DNA of 64,000 nucleotides from assembly GCA_046348835.1 (NCBI GenBank), contig JAXMDM010000004.1:620001-684000 (forward strand), in the 5' to 3' direction. This DNA is from Defluviicoccus sp046348835. GTDB taxonomy: Bacteria; Pseudomonadota; Alphaproteobacteria; Rhodospirillales; Defluviicoccaceae. The notes under the pieces are model-generated. The model was not told where the DNA came from and did no database searches. It was given only the letters and a program-made list of their open reading frames with translations. Both the position numbers and the translations under genes were made by a program. Shown here piece after piece: positions 44,415 to 54,996 of this stretch (within the stretch, counting starts at the first letter, position 1; the number at the start of each line of letters is the position of its first letter).

Positions 44415-45317
44415 GTGAAACCTACCGTTTTCATTCATACGAATCATAAGCAGATCGTCGGTGCGATCGTTGCCGAGTACTCGATGCGCCGCAATTCGCG
44501 CCATGCCGACGAGTTCGACATTAAAATCATTCACACCGCCGAGCATCCGTTCTTGAAGGCACGGGAGGACCAGGAGTATCTGCGCGACGGCGTCACCCGT
44601 CGTTGGCACTTCGAGGATTTGCAGTCTTTCACCCCGCTGCGTTTCATGCCGCCGGAAAAGATGGGCTATCAGGGGCGAGCGGTCGTCGTCGACCCGGACG
44701 TGTTCGCGGTGGGCGATATCTGGGACCTGCTATCGCGGGACATGCAGGGCGCCGCCATCATGTGTCGGCCGCGCTCCGGGCATAAGGAAAAACAGGGAGT
44801 CCTCGCCACCAGCGTGATGCTCCTCGACTGCGCGAAACTGACCCACTGGCGTTGCGAGGAGCAGTTCAACGAGCTCTTCACCTTCAAACGTGACTACGCC
44901 CAGTGGATCGGCCTTTTCTACGAGCCGCGCGAGACGATCAAGCTTCTTGAGAACGAGTGGAACGACTTCGACAAGCTCTCACCGCAGACACGGCTTCTCC
45001 ACAACACCAAGCGGCGGACGCAACCGTGGAAAACCGGACTGCCGGTCGACTTCCTTCCCCCCGAAAAGCCGGCCGGGATGCCGTGGCTCGGCTGGATTCA
45101 TCGGATGCGCCGGCGGGTCTTCGGCGACTACGCCTTCCTCGGCCATTACGTGCGTCACCCGGACCCGCACCAGGAGCGCTTCTTCTTCGGCCTGCTTCGC
45201 GAGTGCGTGGACAAAGGCATCGTCTCGGAGGCGCTGCTGAAGGAGGAGATGCGGCAGAACCACGTCCGCCACGACGCCTTCCAGGTCCTCGAGCGAACGC
45301 AGCCGCTGGCAGCCTAA
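44415..45317 (+). CDS. GT8-like glycosyltransferase domain protein
   Basis: This 300-residue cytoplasmic protein begins at a GTG: MKPTVFIHTNHKQIVGAIVA, then FDIKIIHTAEHPFLKA. It has a DxD-like metal and nucleotide-sugar motif in AVVVDPDVFAVGDIWDLL near 90-107, as in GT8-fold enzymes that use UDP sugars. HNTKRRTQPWKTGLP near 195-210 recalls the HxxGxxKPW end motif of GT8 proteins. Neighbours do not form a polysaccharide locus, so the acceptor is unknown. Confidence 0.7.
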   Translation: MKPTVFIHTNHKQIVGAIVAEYSMRRNSRHADEFDIKIIHTAEHPFLKAREDQEYLRDGVTRRWHFEDLQSFTPLRFMPPEKMGYQGRAVVVDPDVFAVGDIWDLLSRDMQGAAIMCRPRSGHKEKQGVLATSVMLLDCAKLTHWRCEEQFNELFTFKRDYAQWIGLFYEPRETIKLLENEWNDFDKLSPQTRLLHNTKRRTQPWKTGLPVDFLPPEKPAGMPWLGWIHRMRRRVFGDYAFLGHYVRHPDPHQERFFFGLLRECVDKGIVSEALLKEEMRQNHVRHDAFQVLERTQPLAA

Positions 45318-45466
45318 GGGGCGCCTCAATCTGCCGACCGGGTCGTCGGCGAGCCGGCTTCACATCTGAGTTTTACCCGGGAGTCGCGTGAGGTTGGGCG
45401 GGTGCGGCCCGGCGGCATCGACCGTTTCGCTTGTCCAAGCGCATGCCCGCCCGTGCTTGCGGGCGA

Positions 45467-46138
45467 TCAGCCATGAGGCAGCCACCCGAGAACGGAGAGA
45501 ATACTGGCGACGCCGAATCCGACGACGGCAATGCCGAGGATAGTGTTCAGCCGTACGATGAATTCGAGAGGAAGGTGGCGGCGCACCGCATAAGCGGCGC
45601 CGGTGAGCGTCATCCACCAGAGCATGGATCCGGTGAAAACACCGACAATCACGCTCCAGTTGCCCATCACCGCGCCGGGATGGTCCGGAAAGAGCTGCAT
45701 CCCGGCGAAAACGCCGACGAAGGCGATGAACGTGGCCGGATTGATGATCGTCAGCGCGAAGCCGGTGGAGAATGCACTCAGCCAGCTTCGGACACTTCGG
45801 AATTGCGGAACGACCGCGTCTTCCATGTCCTCTGCCGTTTCAAACTTGGGGCGGCGGGTGCGGATCATGCGAACGCCGATCAGGATCAGGAAGATCCCGC
45901 CCACCAAGAGCACCGGCCCCTGATGTTCAAAGAGATAGCGGGTCAGCAGGGTCAGCCCGAACATGGCCGCTGCCGCCAGAATCGAGTCCGCCGTCGCGGC
46001 GCCCCCACCCGTAACCAAGCTGGCGGCCCATCGCCCCTGCAGGGCGCGGCGCAGGCACATGGCACCGATGGCGCCAATCGGCACGGCGACGATGAATCCC
46101 GCCAAAATGGATTTAATCAACAGCAAGAGGTTGGTCAC
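45467..46138 (-). CDS. LysE-family exporter
   Basis: This inner-membrane amino-acid or metabolite exporter of the LysE/RhtB superfamily has 223 residues and about six TM helices. The N-terminal motif LAGFIVAVPIGAIGAMCLRRAL is the family's GxxxGPxxx-type signature (with VPIGA), followed by GGGAATADSILAAAA and a second repeat with INPATFIAFVGVFAG. The substrate is unknown. It is divergent from the lipid-transport operon; a perfect 8-bp inverted repeat lies 31 nt upstream of its start. Confidence 0.85.
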   Translation of the reverse strand: MTNLLLLIKSILAGFIVAVPIGAIGAMCLRRALQGRWAASLVTGGGAATADSILAAAAMFGLTLLTRYLFEHQGPVLLVGGIFLILIGVRMIRTRRPKFETAEDMEDAVVPQFRSVRSWLSAFSTGFALTIINPATFIAFVGVFAGMQLFPDHPGAVMGNWSVIVGVFTGSMLWWMTLTGAAYAVRRHLPLEFIVRLNTILGIAVVGFGVASILSVLGWLPHG

Positions 46139-46168
46139 ATTGAGGACTTGCCCTCGGCGGAGGTGGGT

Positions 46169-46189
46169 ACGCCTTAAGGGGTAAGGCGT
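46169..46189. repeat. Inverted repeat upstream of the LysE-family gene
   Basis: ACGCCTTA and TAAGGCGT (46169-46176 and 46182-46189) form a perfect 8-bp stem or palindrome with a 5-nt centre. It could be an operator or a leader hairpin of the exporter mRNA. Confidence 0.6.
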
Positions 46190-46367
46190 CTTCTCGTTGG
46201 TCAGGTTCTAATTAGCGCGTGAGGGCCGCGGCGGCTAGTTCGGGCTTGAGCGCCGGTCGGCATCTCGTCGCTGCCCCAGCCAGCGGCAAAGCCTGTCGCA
46301 GTACGTTGATTTCATCGGGAAAACCACGTAAGCCTCGCTGCATCCTGCATATCCTCAGGCGGCGGAC

Positions 46368-47507
46368 GTGGCGGACACGGACTTACACGAGGAACGGCTC
46401 CGACTCGAGCGCCGGGATGACGCTACCCTCGTCGCCCATCTCAACGGCCGCTGGACGTTCCAGGACGGATTGCCGGACATCCAGCCGGTGCGGGAAGCGA
46501 TCGAGGAGCGACCGCCCGCTCGTGTTGCCTACGATGCCAGCAATCTGAGCACATGGAACAGCGGCCTTCTCACCTTCCTGGTCGAGGTGGCGGAGCTATG
46601 TTCATCGAAAGGCATCGAGATCGATGAGTCCGGGTTACCGGAGGGCGTTCGCAAACTGGTGGGCCTCGCCACGGCGGTGCCGGAGCGTCAGGCGTCGGGT
46701 TCGCAGACCCCGCCGCCCTTTCTTGAACGCCTGGGCAGACGATGGCTGGATCACTACGCTGGGGCCGCGGGGGCGGTGGAGTTTATCGGCGAGGCGGTAC
46801 TCGCGATGGCTAAGATGGCTGTCGGTCGTGCCAACTTCCGCCGCTCCGACTTAGTCCTTTATATCCAGCAGTGCGGCGCCCAGGCGCTTCCGATCGTCGC
46901 CTTGATCAGCCTGCTGATCGGCATGATCCTCGCCTTCGTCGGTTCGGTTCAGCTCAAACTGTTCGGAGCACAAATTTTCGTAGCGAATCTGGTGAGCATC
47001 GCCATGGTTCGCGAAATGGGCGCGATGATGACCGCCATCATCATGGCCGGGCGTACCGGGGCGTCGTACGCGGCGCAGCTGGGAACGATGCAGGTGAACG
47101 AGGAAATCGATGCATTGAAGACGATGGGTGCTTCTCCTTTGGAATTCCTCGTTTTGCCACGCATGATGGCGCTAATTATCATGATGCCGTTACTTTGCAT
47201 ATATGCCAATGTTATTGGTATATTTGGAGGGTATTTTGTTGGGGTGCAGATTCTTGGCCTATCAGCGAGCCAGTACCTTCAGCAGACGGTCCGATGGCTG
47301 AATATGACCAATGTCTCTCTTGGTCTTGGCAAGAGTATTATTTTCGGAATCATTATCGCTATCTGCGGTTGCTACGCCGGGCTGCAGAGCGGCCGGAACG
47401 CCGCAGCAGTGGGTAATGCCGCGACCGCCGCCGTTGTCACCGCGATCGTCTGGATCGTTGTCGCGGACGGGATCATCGCGGTCGTCACCAGCGTTCTGGG
47501 CATTTAG
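46368..47507 (+). CDS. mlaE: MlaE-type lipid ABC transporter permease with STAS-like N-terminus
   Basis: This is the permease of an Mla-like intermembrane phospholipid transport system. The 379 residues start at a GTG. About residues 1-120 form a STAS-like domain (LVAHLNGRWTFQDGLPDIQP; YDASNLSTWNSGLLTFLVEV), and the rest is a MlaE/YrbE permease with about six hydrophobic segments and LISLLIGMILAFVGSVQLKLFGAQIFVANLV, AIIMAGRTGASYAAQLGTMQVNEEIDAL and LQSGRNAAAVG. The fusion replaces the separate MlaB protein of E. coli. It ends 2 nt before the ATPase gene. Confidence 0.93.
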   Translation: MADTDLHEERLRLERRDDATLVAHLNGRWTFQDGLPDIQPVREAIEERPPARVAYDASNLSTWNSGLLTFLVEVAELCSSKGIEIDESGLPEGVRKLVGLATAVPERQASGSQTPPPFLERLGRRWLDHYAGAAGAVEFIGEAVLAMAKMAVGRANFRRSDLVLYIQQCGAQALPIVALISLLIGMILAFVGSVQLKLFGAQIFVANLVSIAMVREMGAMMTAIIMAGRTGASYAAQLGTMQVNEEIDALKTMGASPLEFLVLPRMMALIIMMPLLCIYANVIGIFGGYFVGVQILGLSASQYLQQTVRWLNMTNVSLGLGKSIIFGIIIAICGCYAGLQSGRNAAAVGNAATAAVVTAIVWIVVADGIIAVVTSVLGI

Positions 47508-47509
47508 CG

Positions 47510-48319
47510 GTGAACTCGATTACCGCCGCCGACAGACCGCCGATTACGGTGCAATCATTGACGATGGCATTTGGCAGCAAAGTCATTCAGCAAGATCTGT
47601 CTTTTGTCGTCAACAAACATGACATTTTCGTCATCATGGGTGGGAGCGGGTGCGGAAAAAGCACGCTGCTTCGACATATGATCGGGCTAAATACACCGGC
47701 AAAGGGAAAAGTATACTACGGCGAAGAGAGCTTGTGGGATGTTTCCATCGAACAGCAGCATCAGATACTAAGGCGGACGGGGGTTCTTTTCCAAAGAGGG
47801 GCGTTGTGGAGTTCGATGACCCTCGCCGAGAACATCGGACTTCCCCTACAGCAGTATTCGGATTTGTCGAAGCAAGAGATCCGCCGCTTGGCATCTTTGA
47901 AGCTCGCCCTCGTCGGGCTGGCTGGCTTCGAAGATTACTATCCGGCGGAAATTAGCGGCGGCATGCAGAAACGGGCCGGGCTGGCCCGGGCGATGGCGCT
48001 CGATGCGGAGATCCTGTTTTTTGATGAGCCGAGCGCGGGGTTGGATCCGATTAGTTCGAAGCTTCTCGACGATCTCATCCTGCAGTTGCGCGACAGTCTC
48101 GGCGCCACCGTCGTCATCGTCACCCATGAACTCGCCAGCATTTTCGCCATCGGCAGCAATTCCGTCTTCCTCGATGCCGAGAGCAAGACGATGATTGCCA
48201 CCGGAGCTCCGAAGTCCTTGCTGGCCGAGTGCGACGATCCCAAAGTGCAGAGCTTCCTGCGTCGGGAAACGCCAGACGAGTACAGCGCCTCCCGCGCCAC
48301 CACGTCCGGAAGAGGGTAG
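47510..48319 (+). CDS. mlaF: MlaF-type ABC transporter ATPase
   Basis: This ATPase of the lipid transporter has 269 residues from a GTG start. It shows Walker A MGGSGCGKSTLLRH near 45-58, the Q-loop region LFQRGALWSSMTLAENIGLPL, the signature ISGGMQKRAGLARAMALD, and Walker B ILFFDEPSAGLDPISS. The H-loop is VIVTHELASIFAIG. All catalytic motifs are intact. It lies between mlaE (2 nt) and the MCE gene (7 nt), so the operon is tightly packed. Confidence 0.95.
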   Translation: MNSITAADRPPITVQSLTMAFGSKVIQQDLSFVVNKHDIFVIMGGSGCGKSTLLRHMIGLNTPAKGKVYYGEESLWDVSIEQQHQILRRTGVLFQRGALWSSMTLAENIGLPLQQYSDLSKQEIRRLASLKLALVGLAGFEDYYPAEISGGMQKRAGLARAMALDAEILFFDEPSAGLDPISSKLLDDLILQLRDSLGATVVIVTHELASIFAIGSNSVFLDAESKTMIATGAPKSLLAECDDPKVQSFLRRETPDEYSASRATTSGRG

Positions 48320-48326
48320 TAACGAG

Positions 48327-49376
48327 ATGGGGAGCAAGGCCAACCCCAAGCTGATCGGGGCTTTTGTCCTCGGTGCGATTGTATTGGCGATCATCTCGAT
48401 CATCGCAATCGGGGGCGGAAAGCTTTTCAGGACGACTATTCCGATCGTCATGTACTTTCCCCGGTCTGTCGGCGGCCTTAACGTCGGAGCACCCGTCACC
48501 TTCAGAGGTGTAAAGTTAGGCGAGGTAACTAATATAATTCTTGGGTTTGACCAACAGTCTAGAGATATCGTGATTCCAGTTTTTGCCGAGCTATTTCCTC
48601 AAACAATCGTTACGTTCGGGGATGGTGAACATAAGTCAGGTAGCTTGGCGAATCAAAGGGAAATACTTCTTGATTACATCAAGAACCGTGGGCTTCGCGC
48701 GCAGTTAACGGTGTCGAGCTTCGTCACCGGACAACTCATCGTCAATTTCGATTTCTTCCCGTATGCCGCGATGGGTAGCGATGCAGACGGGATGAATATT
48801 TATCCAAACCGCATTCAGGTCCCGACCATCCCATCGACGCTGGAAGAGATGCAGGCAACACTCCAGGACCTCTACCGCAAGCTGGAAAAGCTGCCACTCG
48901 ACGAAATGATCGCCGATGCGCGGGCTGTGTTGCAGGGAATGAACCGGCTGGTGAATAGCCCGGAAGTCGCCAGTACGGTGGACGAAGCCAGCAAAACGCT
49001 CATTTCCCTGCGGACGACGAGCCAAAAATTGGAGCGCGAAGTGGGACCGCTGATTACCGGGTTGCAGTCCACCGCCGGGAGCGCCGACGCCGCATTCCGC
49101 GCCATCCGATCGCGTGCCGACGATAGTCGTGTCGTCGTCGGGCAGGCGGACAAAACACTGAGCGACATGCGCGAAACGTTGGCCTCTATTCAGGCCTTGG
49201 TCAACAATGCCAATAGCTTGATTACGCCGAACTCGCCGCTGAACTATGAGTTGATCAGTGCCCTGAGGGAGGCAACTACTGCCGCGCGCTCGGTCTCCTC
49301 GCTCGCCAATACCTTGGAGCGGACGCCTAACGCCCTTATTTTTGGACGCGTTCCGCCGGAGGCGCGCCAGCCATGA
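48327..49376 (+). CDS. mlaD: MCE-domain lipid-binding protein (MlaD-like)
   Basis: This periplasmic, membrane-anchored substrate-binding subunit has 349 residues from the ATG at 48327. It has one N-terminal TM helix (LIGAFVLGAIVLAIISIIAI), a single MCE domain at about 38-120 (YFPRSVGGLNVGAPVTFRGVKLGEV), and a long helical C-terminal region (about 165-345) that is more like PqiB/LetB-side MCE proteins than short E. coli MlaD. The segment at 48500-48660 is noticeably AT-rich compared with the rest. It overlaps the lipoprotein gene by 4 nt. Confidence 0.92.
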   Translation: MGSKANPKLIGAFVLGAIVLAIISIIAIGGGKLFRTTIPIVMYFPRSVGGLNVGAPVTFRGVKLGEVTNIILGFDQQSRDIVIPVFAELFPQTIVTFGDGEHKSGSLANQREILLDYIKNRGLRAQLTVSSFVTGQLIVNFDFFPYAAMGSDADGMNIYPNRIQVPTIPSTLEEMQATLQDLYRKLEKLPLDEMIADARAVLQGMNRLVNSPEVASTVDEASKTLISLRTTSQKLEREVGPLITGLQSTAGSADAAFRAIRSRADDSRVVVGQADKTLSDMRETLASIQALVNNANSLITPNSPLNYELISALREATTAARSVSSLANTLERTPNALIFGRVPPEARQP

Positions 49377-50020
49377 AGGGATTTTACGGGCTTAGCCGCT
49401 GCATCGCGCTGGCTGGATGTTTCGGTCTTGCTGGCTGCTTCTTGCCGACGGCGGGATCGGCGCCGATCAATTACTACGTCCTCAGCGCGCGAGCCGAACC
49501 GGACCCCGCCCTTGCATCGGCGCAAAGGCAGCTGATTGGCGTCCAGACGGTGCAGCTGCCGGATTATCTGAACCGGAAGTCGATCGTTACCCGACGAGAG
49601 GATAACGAAATCGACATTGCCGAACTGGACCAATGGGCAGGCAACCTCAAGGACAGCGTCACCAACGTCCTGGTGGACAACTTGACCCGGGTGCTGGGGA
49701 GCGAAACCGTCATTCCATTGCCGGTCAGCGCGGCGGTCCCGGTCGAGGAGGTTGTCGGGGTCGAAATCATCAACTTCGAGCAGCAGCCGTCGGGAACGGT
49801 TCGCCTAAGCGCCCGCTGGATCGTTCTCGGCGAGGGCGGGCGGTCGTTTCAGGCCATCCACCAAAGCAGCTACGAAGAATCGAATGTCGCCGATGACTAC
49901 GCCTCGATCGCGTCGGCGATGAGCGATCTTCTCGCCGCGTTCAGCCGCGACATCGCCAAGACCGTGGCGACGACGGTGCCACCGGCGGCGCTGCCGGCAA
50001 CCCGGCGCCCGGCGAGCTGA
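49373..50020 (+). CDS. PqiC-like ABC transport auxiliary lipoprotein
   Basis: This 215-residue outer-membrane lipoprotein has a lipoprotein signal ending LAGC (ALAGCFGLAGC, two candidate lipobox cysteines, the second more likely). It also has the PqiC/YmbA-type fold pattern: INYYVLSARAE, VQTVQLPDYLNRKSIVTR, ELDQWAGNLKDSVTNVLVDNLTRVLG, and SARWIVLGEGG. Such proteins form the outer-membrane end of MCE transport systems. The ATGA overlap with the MCE gene indicates co-translation. Confidence 0.88.
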   Translation: MKGFYGLSRCIALAGCFGLAGCFLPTAGSAPINYYVLSARAEPDPALASAQRQLIGVQTVQLPDYLNRKSIVTRREDNEIDIAELDQWAGNLKDSVTNVLVDNLTRVLGSETVIPLPVSAAVPVEEVVGVEIINFEQQPSGTVRLSARWIVLGEGGRSFQAIHQSSYEESNVADDYASIASAMSDLLAAFSRDIAKTVATTVPPAALPATRRPAS

Positions 50021-50205
50021 CCTCCGGCATCGGCACCGCACCTGCGCCGAGAAAGCTCTTCATGGACCGAGGCGGGTCCATCGCCTCGTCACAAATTTGA
50101 CTCATTCGCCTCAGACGATCACGACACTAATAGCTCCGGCCATCCGCAGTTGCGGGACTTCTGCCCACGGCCGGGGCAAAGCACGGGCTCTAGTGGGAGG
50201 AATTC

Positions 50206-50661
50206 ATGGTACTGCTACGCCGGGCGCTAGTCGCCCTGGTGCTTTGTGTGTTCGCGTCAGCCGCGATGGCCGCCGGGGAGTACGGAACTCCGGCGGAGGC
50301 CAAAGCGATGCTGGAAAAGGCCGTCGCCGCCATCAAGGCGGACAAGACGAAGGCGCTGGCGGAAATGACCGCCGGGACCGGCGGCTTCAAGGATCGCGAC
50401 CTCTATCCGTTCTGCGGCGGCCCCGACGGCAATTTCACCGCGCACCCGAAGCTGGTCGGGCAAAGCATGCGTAATCTGATGGACAAGAGCACGCCACCGA
50501 AGCCGATCGGGGCGGAGTTTTACAAAGATGCGCAGGAAGGCAAGATCTCGGAAGTGACTTACATGTGGCCCCGACCCGGCGATGATCCGAAGCCCGTCGA
50601 GAAGGTGGTCTACATTACCAAGGTCGGCGACGAGGTGTGTGGCGTCGGATACTACAAATAA
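50206..50661 (+). CDS. Secreted single Cache-like domain protein
   Basis: This 151-residue protein has a cleavable signal peptide (LLRRALVALVLCVFASAAMA, cut after residue 22) and then one Cache-like domain (AEAKAMLEKAVAAIKADKTKA; FKDRDLYPFCGGPDGNFTAHPKLVGQSM; EVTYMWPRPGDDPKPVEKVVYITKVG). Free-standing sCache proteins are thought to be periplasmic ligand binders; the ligand is unknown. Its own gap of 185 bp from the lipid operon and a terminator downstream suggest a separate transcript. A GGAGG-like Shine-Dalgarno sequence precedes the ATG. Confidence 0.8.
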   Translation: MVLLRRALVALVLCVFASAAMAAGEYGTPAEAKAMLEKAVAAIKADKTKALAEMTAGTGGFKDRDLYPFCGGPDGNFTAHPKLVGQSMRNLMDKSTPPKPIGAEFYKDAQEGKISEVTYMWPRPGDDPKPVEKVVYITKVGDEVCGVGYYK

Positions 50662-50687
50662 AAATAAATCCTGAAGCGAATGCTCTC

Positions 50688-50720
50688 ATCCCCGTTCGAA
50701 GGTCGAACGGGGATTTTCTT
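50688..50720 (+). terminator. Rho-independent terminator
   Basis: A perfect 12-bp stem (50688-50699 with 50703-50714, ATCCCCGTTCGA and its complement), a 3-nt loop and TTTTCTT ends the Cache protein transcript. Confidence 0.9.
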
Positions 50721-50734
50721 TGCCATAAACCGCG

Positions 50735-51901
50735 TCAAGGAAGTCGCGCGACCGCGGCAGCCATGCGGACGTCCTCGCCAATGGGCCCCGGACGAGGGTC
50801 ATCGACCAGTGTATCCAACCACGCCGTCGGCGGGTGGCGGCCCCATCGATGGCTCCAGCGGACGGCTGTCAGTAATTCGCGGCCGTTCTCCGGAAGTCGA
50901 TCAGGCAGGGGGCGTCCGTTGAGCGTTCCCCAGATGCCCGCCCAGCAGCGGGCGACGGCCCACGGGTTGTAACCGCCACCGCCGAGAACAAGGAGCCGCG
51001 GGGCGACATCCATCACTGTCCGTACCGCGTTGAAAAACGCCCCGTTGGACAAAGAGAGACGCGTCATCGGGTCATCCGCGAGGGCGTCGCAGCCACACTG
51101 GATCACTACCGCATCCGGACGAAACGCGATCAAGAGCGGCATCACCGCCTCGTTCATCAGGAAGTCCAGTTCGCTGTCGTTGAAGCCGGCGGGCACCGGC
51201 AGGTTGCGGGCGGCGCCTCCGGCCCGGTCGTAAAGCGAGCCCGGACCGGTGCCGAAGGGATCCGCGGACCGGGTCATGGGCCAGCGGCCGGCTTCGTGAA
51301 TGGACAGGGTGAACACGCGCGGTACGTCGGCGAAGGCGAACTGAACGCCGTCGCCGAAATGGGCGTCGAGATCGAGATAGAAGACCCGTTCCAAACCGCC
51401 GTCGAGCAGCGCGAGGATGGCGAGGACCGGATCGTTGAAAACACAGTAGCCACTGGCGCGGTCGGGGAGGCCGTGATGGGTGCCGCCGGCCGGGTTGTGA
51501 ACGATGCCTCCCTTCAGGATAAGCCGGGCGGCGAGAAGGGATGCGCCGCACGCGGTCGCGGGTCGCCGGAACACCTCGCCGTAGATGGGATTGCCATTGA
51601 TGCCGAGATTGAACCGTCGACGCTCGGCATCGCCAAGCTGCTGGTGGCGCTCCGCCCGCTGGACAGCCGCGATGTACTCGCGCGTGTGGAACCGGGCCAG
51701 CTCGTCGACCCGCGCCTCGCCGCTTTCCCGATAGGCGTCATCGGGAAGCCAGCCCAGCGCCCGGCAGAGATCGACGCAGAGCGAAACGCGGGGGATCGCC
51801 AGGGGATGGCCGTGGACGTGCCGCGAGGTGCGGAAGATCTCGCTGGCGACGAGAAGGGGCGAACACCCGGCCTCTGCCTCGGCGCCACGGCCCGAAGTCA
51901 T
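50735..51901 (-). CDS. Histone deacetylase-family protein (AcuC/acetylpolyamine amidohydrolase type)
   Basis: This zinc-dependent deacetylase has 388 residues from the ATG at 51901. It carries the catalytic histidine pair in NPAGGTHHGLPDRASGYC, the zinc ligands in VFYLDLDAHFGDGVQ, the second aspartate in VIQCGCDALADDP, and the tyrosine-loop region LLVLGGGGYNPWAVARCWA. Bacterial members deacetylate acetoin-metabolism enzymes or acetylated polyamines and lysines; the substrate here is unknown. The longer frame to 51973 overlaps the divergent cation exporter and is not needed for homology. Confidence 0.9.
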   Translation of the reverse strand: MTSGRGAEAEAGCSPLLVASEIFRTSRHVHGHPLAIPRVSLCVDLCRALGWLPDDAYRESGEARVDELARFHTREYIAAVQRAERHQQLGDAERRRFNLGINGNPIYGEVFRRPATACGASLLAARLILKGGIVHNPAGGTHHGLPDRASGYCVFNDPVLAILALLDGGLERVFYLDLDAHFGDGVQFAFADVPRVFTLSIHEAGRWPMTRSADPFGTGPGSLYDRAGGAARNLPVPAGFNDSELDFLMNEAVMPLLIAFRPDAVVIQCGCDALADDPMTRLSLSNGAFFNAVRTVMDVAPRLLVLGGGGYNPWAVARCWAGIWGTLNGRPLPDRLPENGRELLTAVRWSHRWGRHPPTAWLDTLVDDPRPGPIGEDVRMAAAVARLP

Positions 51902-51963
51902 CGCCGGCTTGCCGTCCACACGGCCGATGTGGACAATGGGGCCGGATACGCATGGGAACCGCG

Positions 51964-52884
51964 ATGCATACACGCTCCCTCGCCGCGTGGCAGCACGGCC
52001 ACGCCTTCGATCAGCACCTTCGTCGGCCGGGCGAGCGGCGGGTCCTCTGGGTCATGCTCCTCACCGGATCGATGATGGTGGTGGAAACGGTCGCCGGCGT
52101 GGCGTTCGGTTCGATGGCGCTGCTCGCCGACGGTCTTCACATGGGCTCCCACCTCGCCGCGCTGGCTGCCGCATGGCTCGCCTACGGCTATGCCCGTCGG
52201 CACGCCCACGACCGCCGGTTCAGCTTCGGAACGGGCAAAGTCAATGCCCTCGCCGGCTACTCCAGTGCGATCGTCCTTCTCCTGGTGGCGCTGGCGATGG
52301 GGATCGAGAGTGCGCTCCGGCTGTACGATCCACAGCCGATTGCCTTCACCGACGCCCTTGTCGTCGCCGCTCTCGGGCTTGCGGTAAACGGCGTCAGCGC
52401 CTGGTTGCTTGCCGATCACGACGCCGATCATCATGCTCACGATCACGACCATAATTTGCACGCCGCCTACTTGCACGTTCTGGCGGATATGGCCACCTCC
52501 GTCCTCGCCATCGCCGCCCTGCTGGCGGGTCTACTGCTGGGATGGACCTGGCTTGATGCCATCGCCGGCATGGTCGGCGCCGTCGTGATCTGTCGCTGGG
52601 CGTTCGGACTGATCGGCGATGCGGGAGGCGTGCTGCTGGACCGCCGCGCCGACGACGCGACGCTGGAGCGGGTCCGGCGCGCCATCGAGGTGGGCCACGA
52701 TCGGGTGAGCGATCTTCACGTCTGGTCCATCGGAAGCGGCGGTTATGCCGCGGCAATCACCGTCGTATCCGCCGTGCCGATGCCGCCGACCCACTACAGG
52801 AGCCGCATTCCCGCCGCGGCCGGGATCGTTCACGCGACGATCGAGGTGCATCGTTGCGAAGGCCACGACCCGCATGACTGCTGA
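51964..52884 (+). CDS. CDF-family divalent cation exporter (DmeF-like)
   Basis: This inner-membrane metal/proton antiporter has 306 residues and six TM helices. It begins MHTRSLAAWQHGHAFDQ, close to DmeF, the Co/Ni exporter of alphaproteobacteria. The transport-site residues are in LLADGLHMGSHL (TM2) and YLHVLADMATSVLA (TM5, HxxxD). A histidine-rich cytoplasmic loop ADHDADHHAHDHDHNLH lies between TM4 and TM5, and a C-terminal domain has SDLHVWSIGSGGYAAAI. An in-frame ATG at 51952 is an alternative start. No DmeR-type regulator is adjacent. Confidence 0.92.
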   Translation: MHTRSLAAWQHGHAFDQHLRRPGERRVLWVMLLTGSMMVVETVAGVAFGSMALLADGLHMGSHLAALAAAWLAYGYARRHAHDRRFSFGTGKVNALAGYSSAIVLLLVALAMGIESALRLYDPQPIAFTDALVVAALGLAVNGVSAWLLADHDADHHAHDHDHNLHAAYLHVLADMATSVLAIAALLAGLLLGWTWLDAIAGMVGAVVICRWAFGLIGDAGGVLLDRRADDATLERVRRAIEVGHDRVSDLHVWSIGSGGYAAAITVVSAVPMPPTHYRSRIPAAAGIVHATIEVHRCEGHDPHDC

Positions 52885-52914
52885 CCGAGGGCCGCCCGCA
52901 GCCCCGTTGCGGTT

Positions 52915-54543
<1,629 letters not shown>

Positions 54544-54996
54544 CGAAGGTCTGCTCCTCAACCCGCGTGCTCTGTCCATCGGTTTTTGCTCTTGGGGCAC
54601 GTGGACGGCACTTCCACCATTGCAGCGCATCCCCGGAAAATGCGCAACCGAGCCTTTCCCTCACGCAAACCCAGAGCGCATAGCCACTTTGCATATTTAC
54701 CCAAGTGGGTTTATTTTGCTACCTCAATTGGGCTGAATAAGGGATCGGTTCGTGCGGCCTCGGGAAAGGTTCCTTGCGGTGATGCATGCGCGCTCATGAG
54801 CTGTGCTTTCCCATCTGATGCACGCGCCACGATCGCTCGCTGACGGGGGCTCCGGGCTCGCTTCGGGCATAGGCCAAGAGGTAGGGAGCCAGCTCTCGGC
54901 AGGTGCTCGGTCGATGATCGGTATTTTGGCCGCCGCTTCGACGAAAGCGATTGGGGGATATCGCCGTTCTTCGAAGAGCGGGGCGGAGCGTCAAGG
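54544..54996. other. Divergent intergenic region between aceB and the PAS kinase
   Basis: The 453-bp region holds no convincing gene. It contains a palindrome ACCCAagTGGGT (54699-54710) and ACTTTGCATA (54686-54695) inside an AT-rich stretch on the aceB side, plausible operator material for regulation of malate synthase. On the kinase side I see nothing distinctive. Confidence 0.4.
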
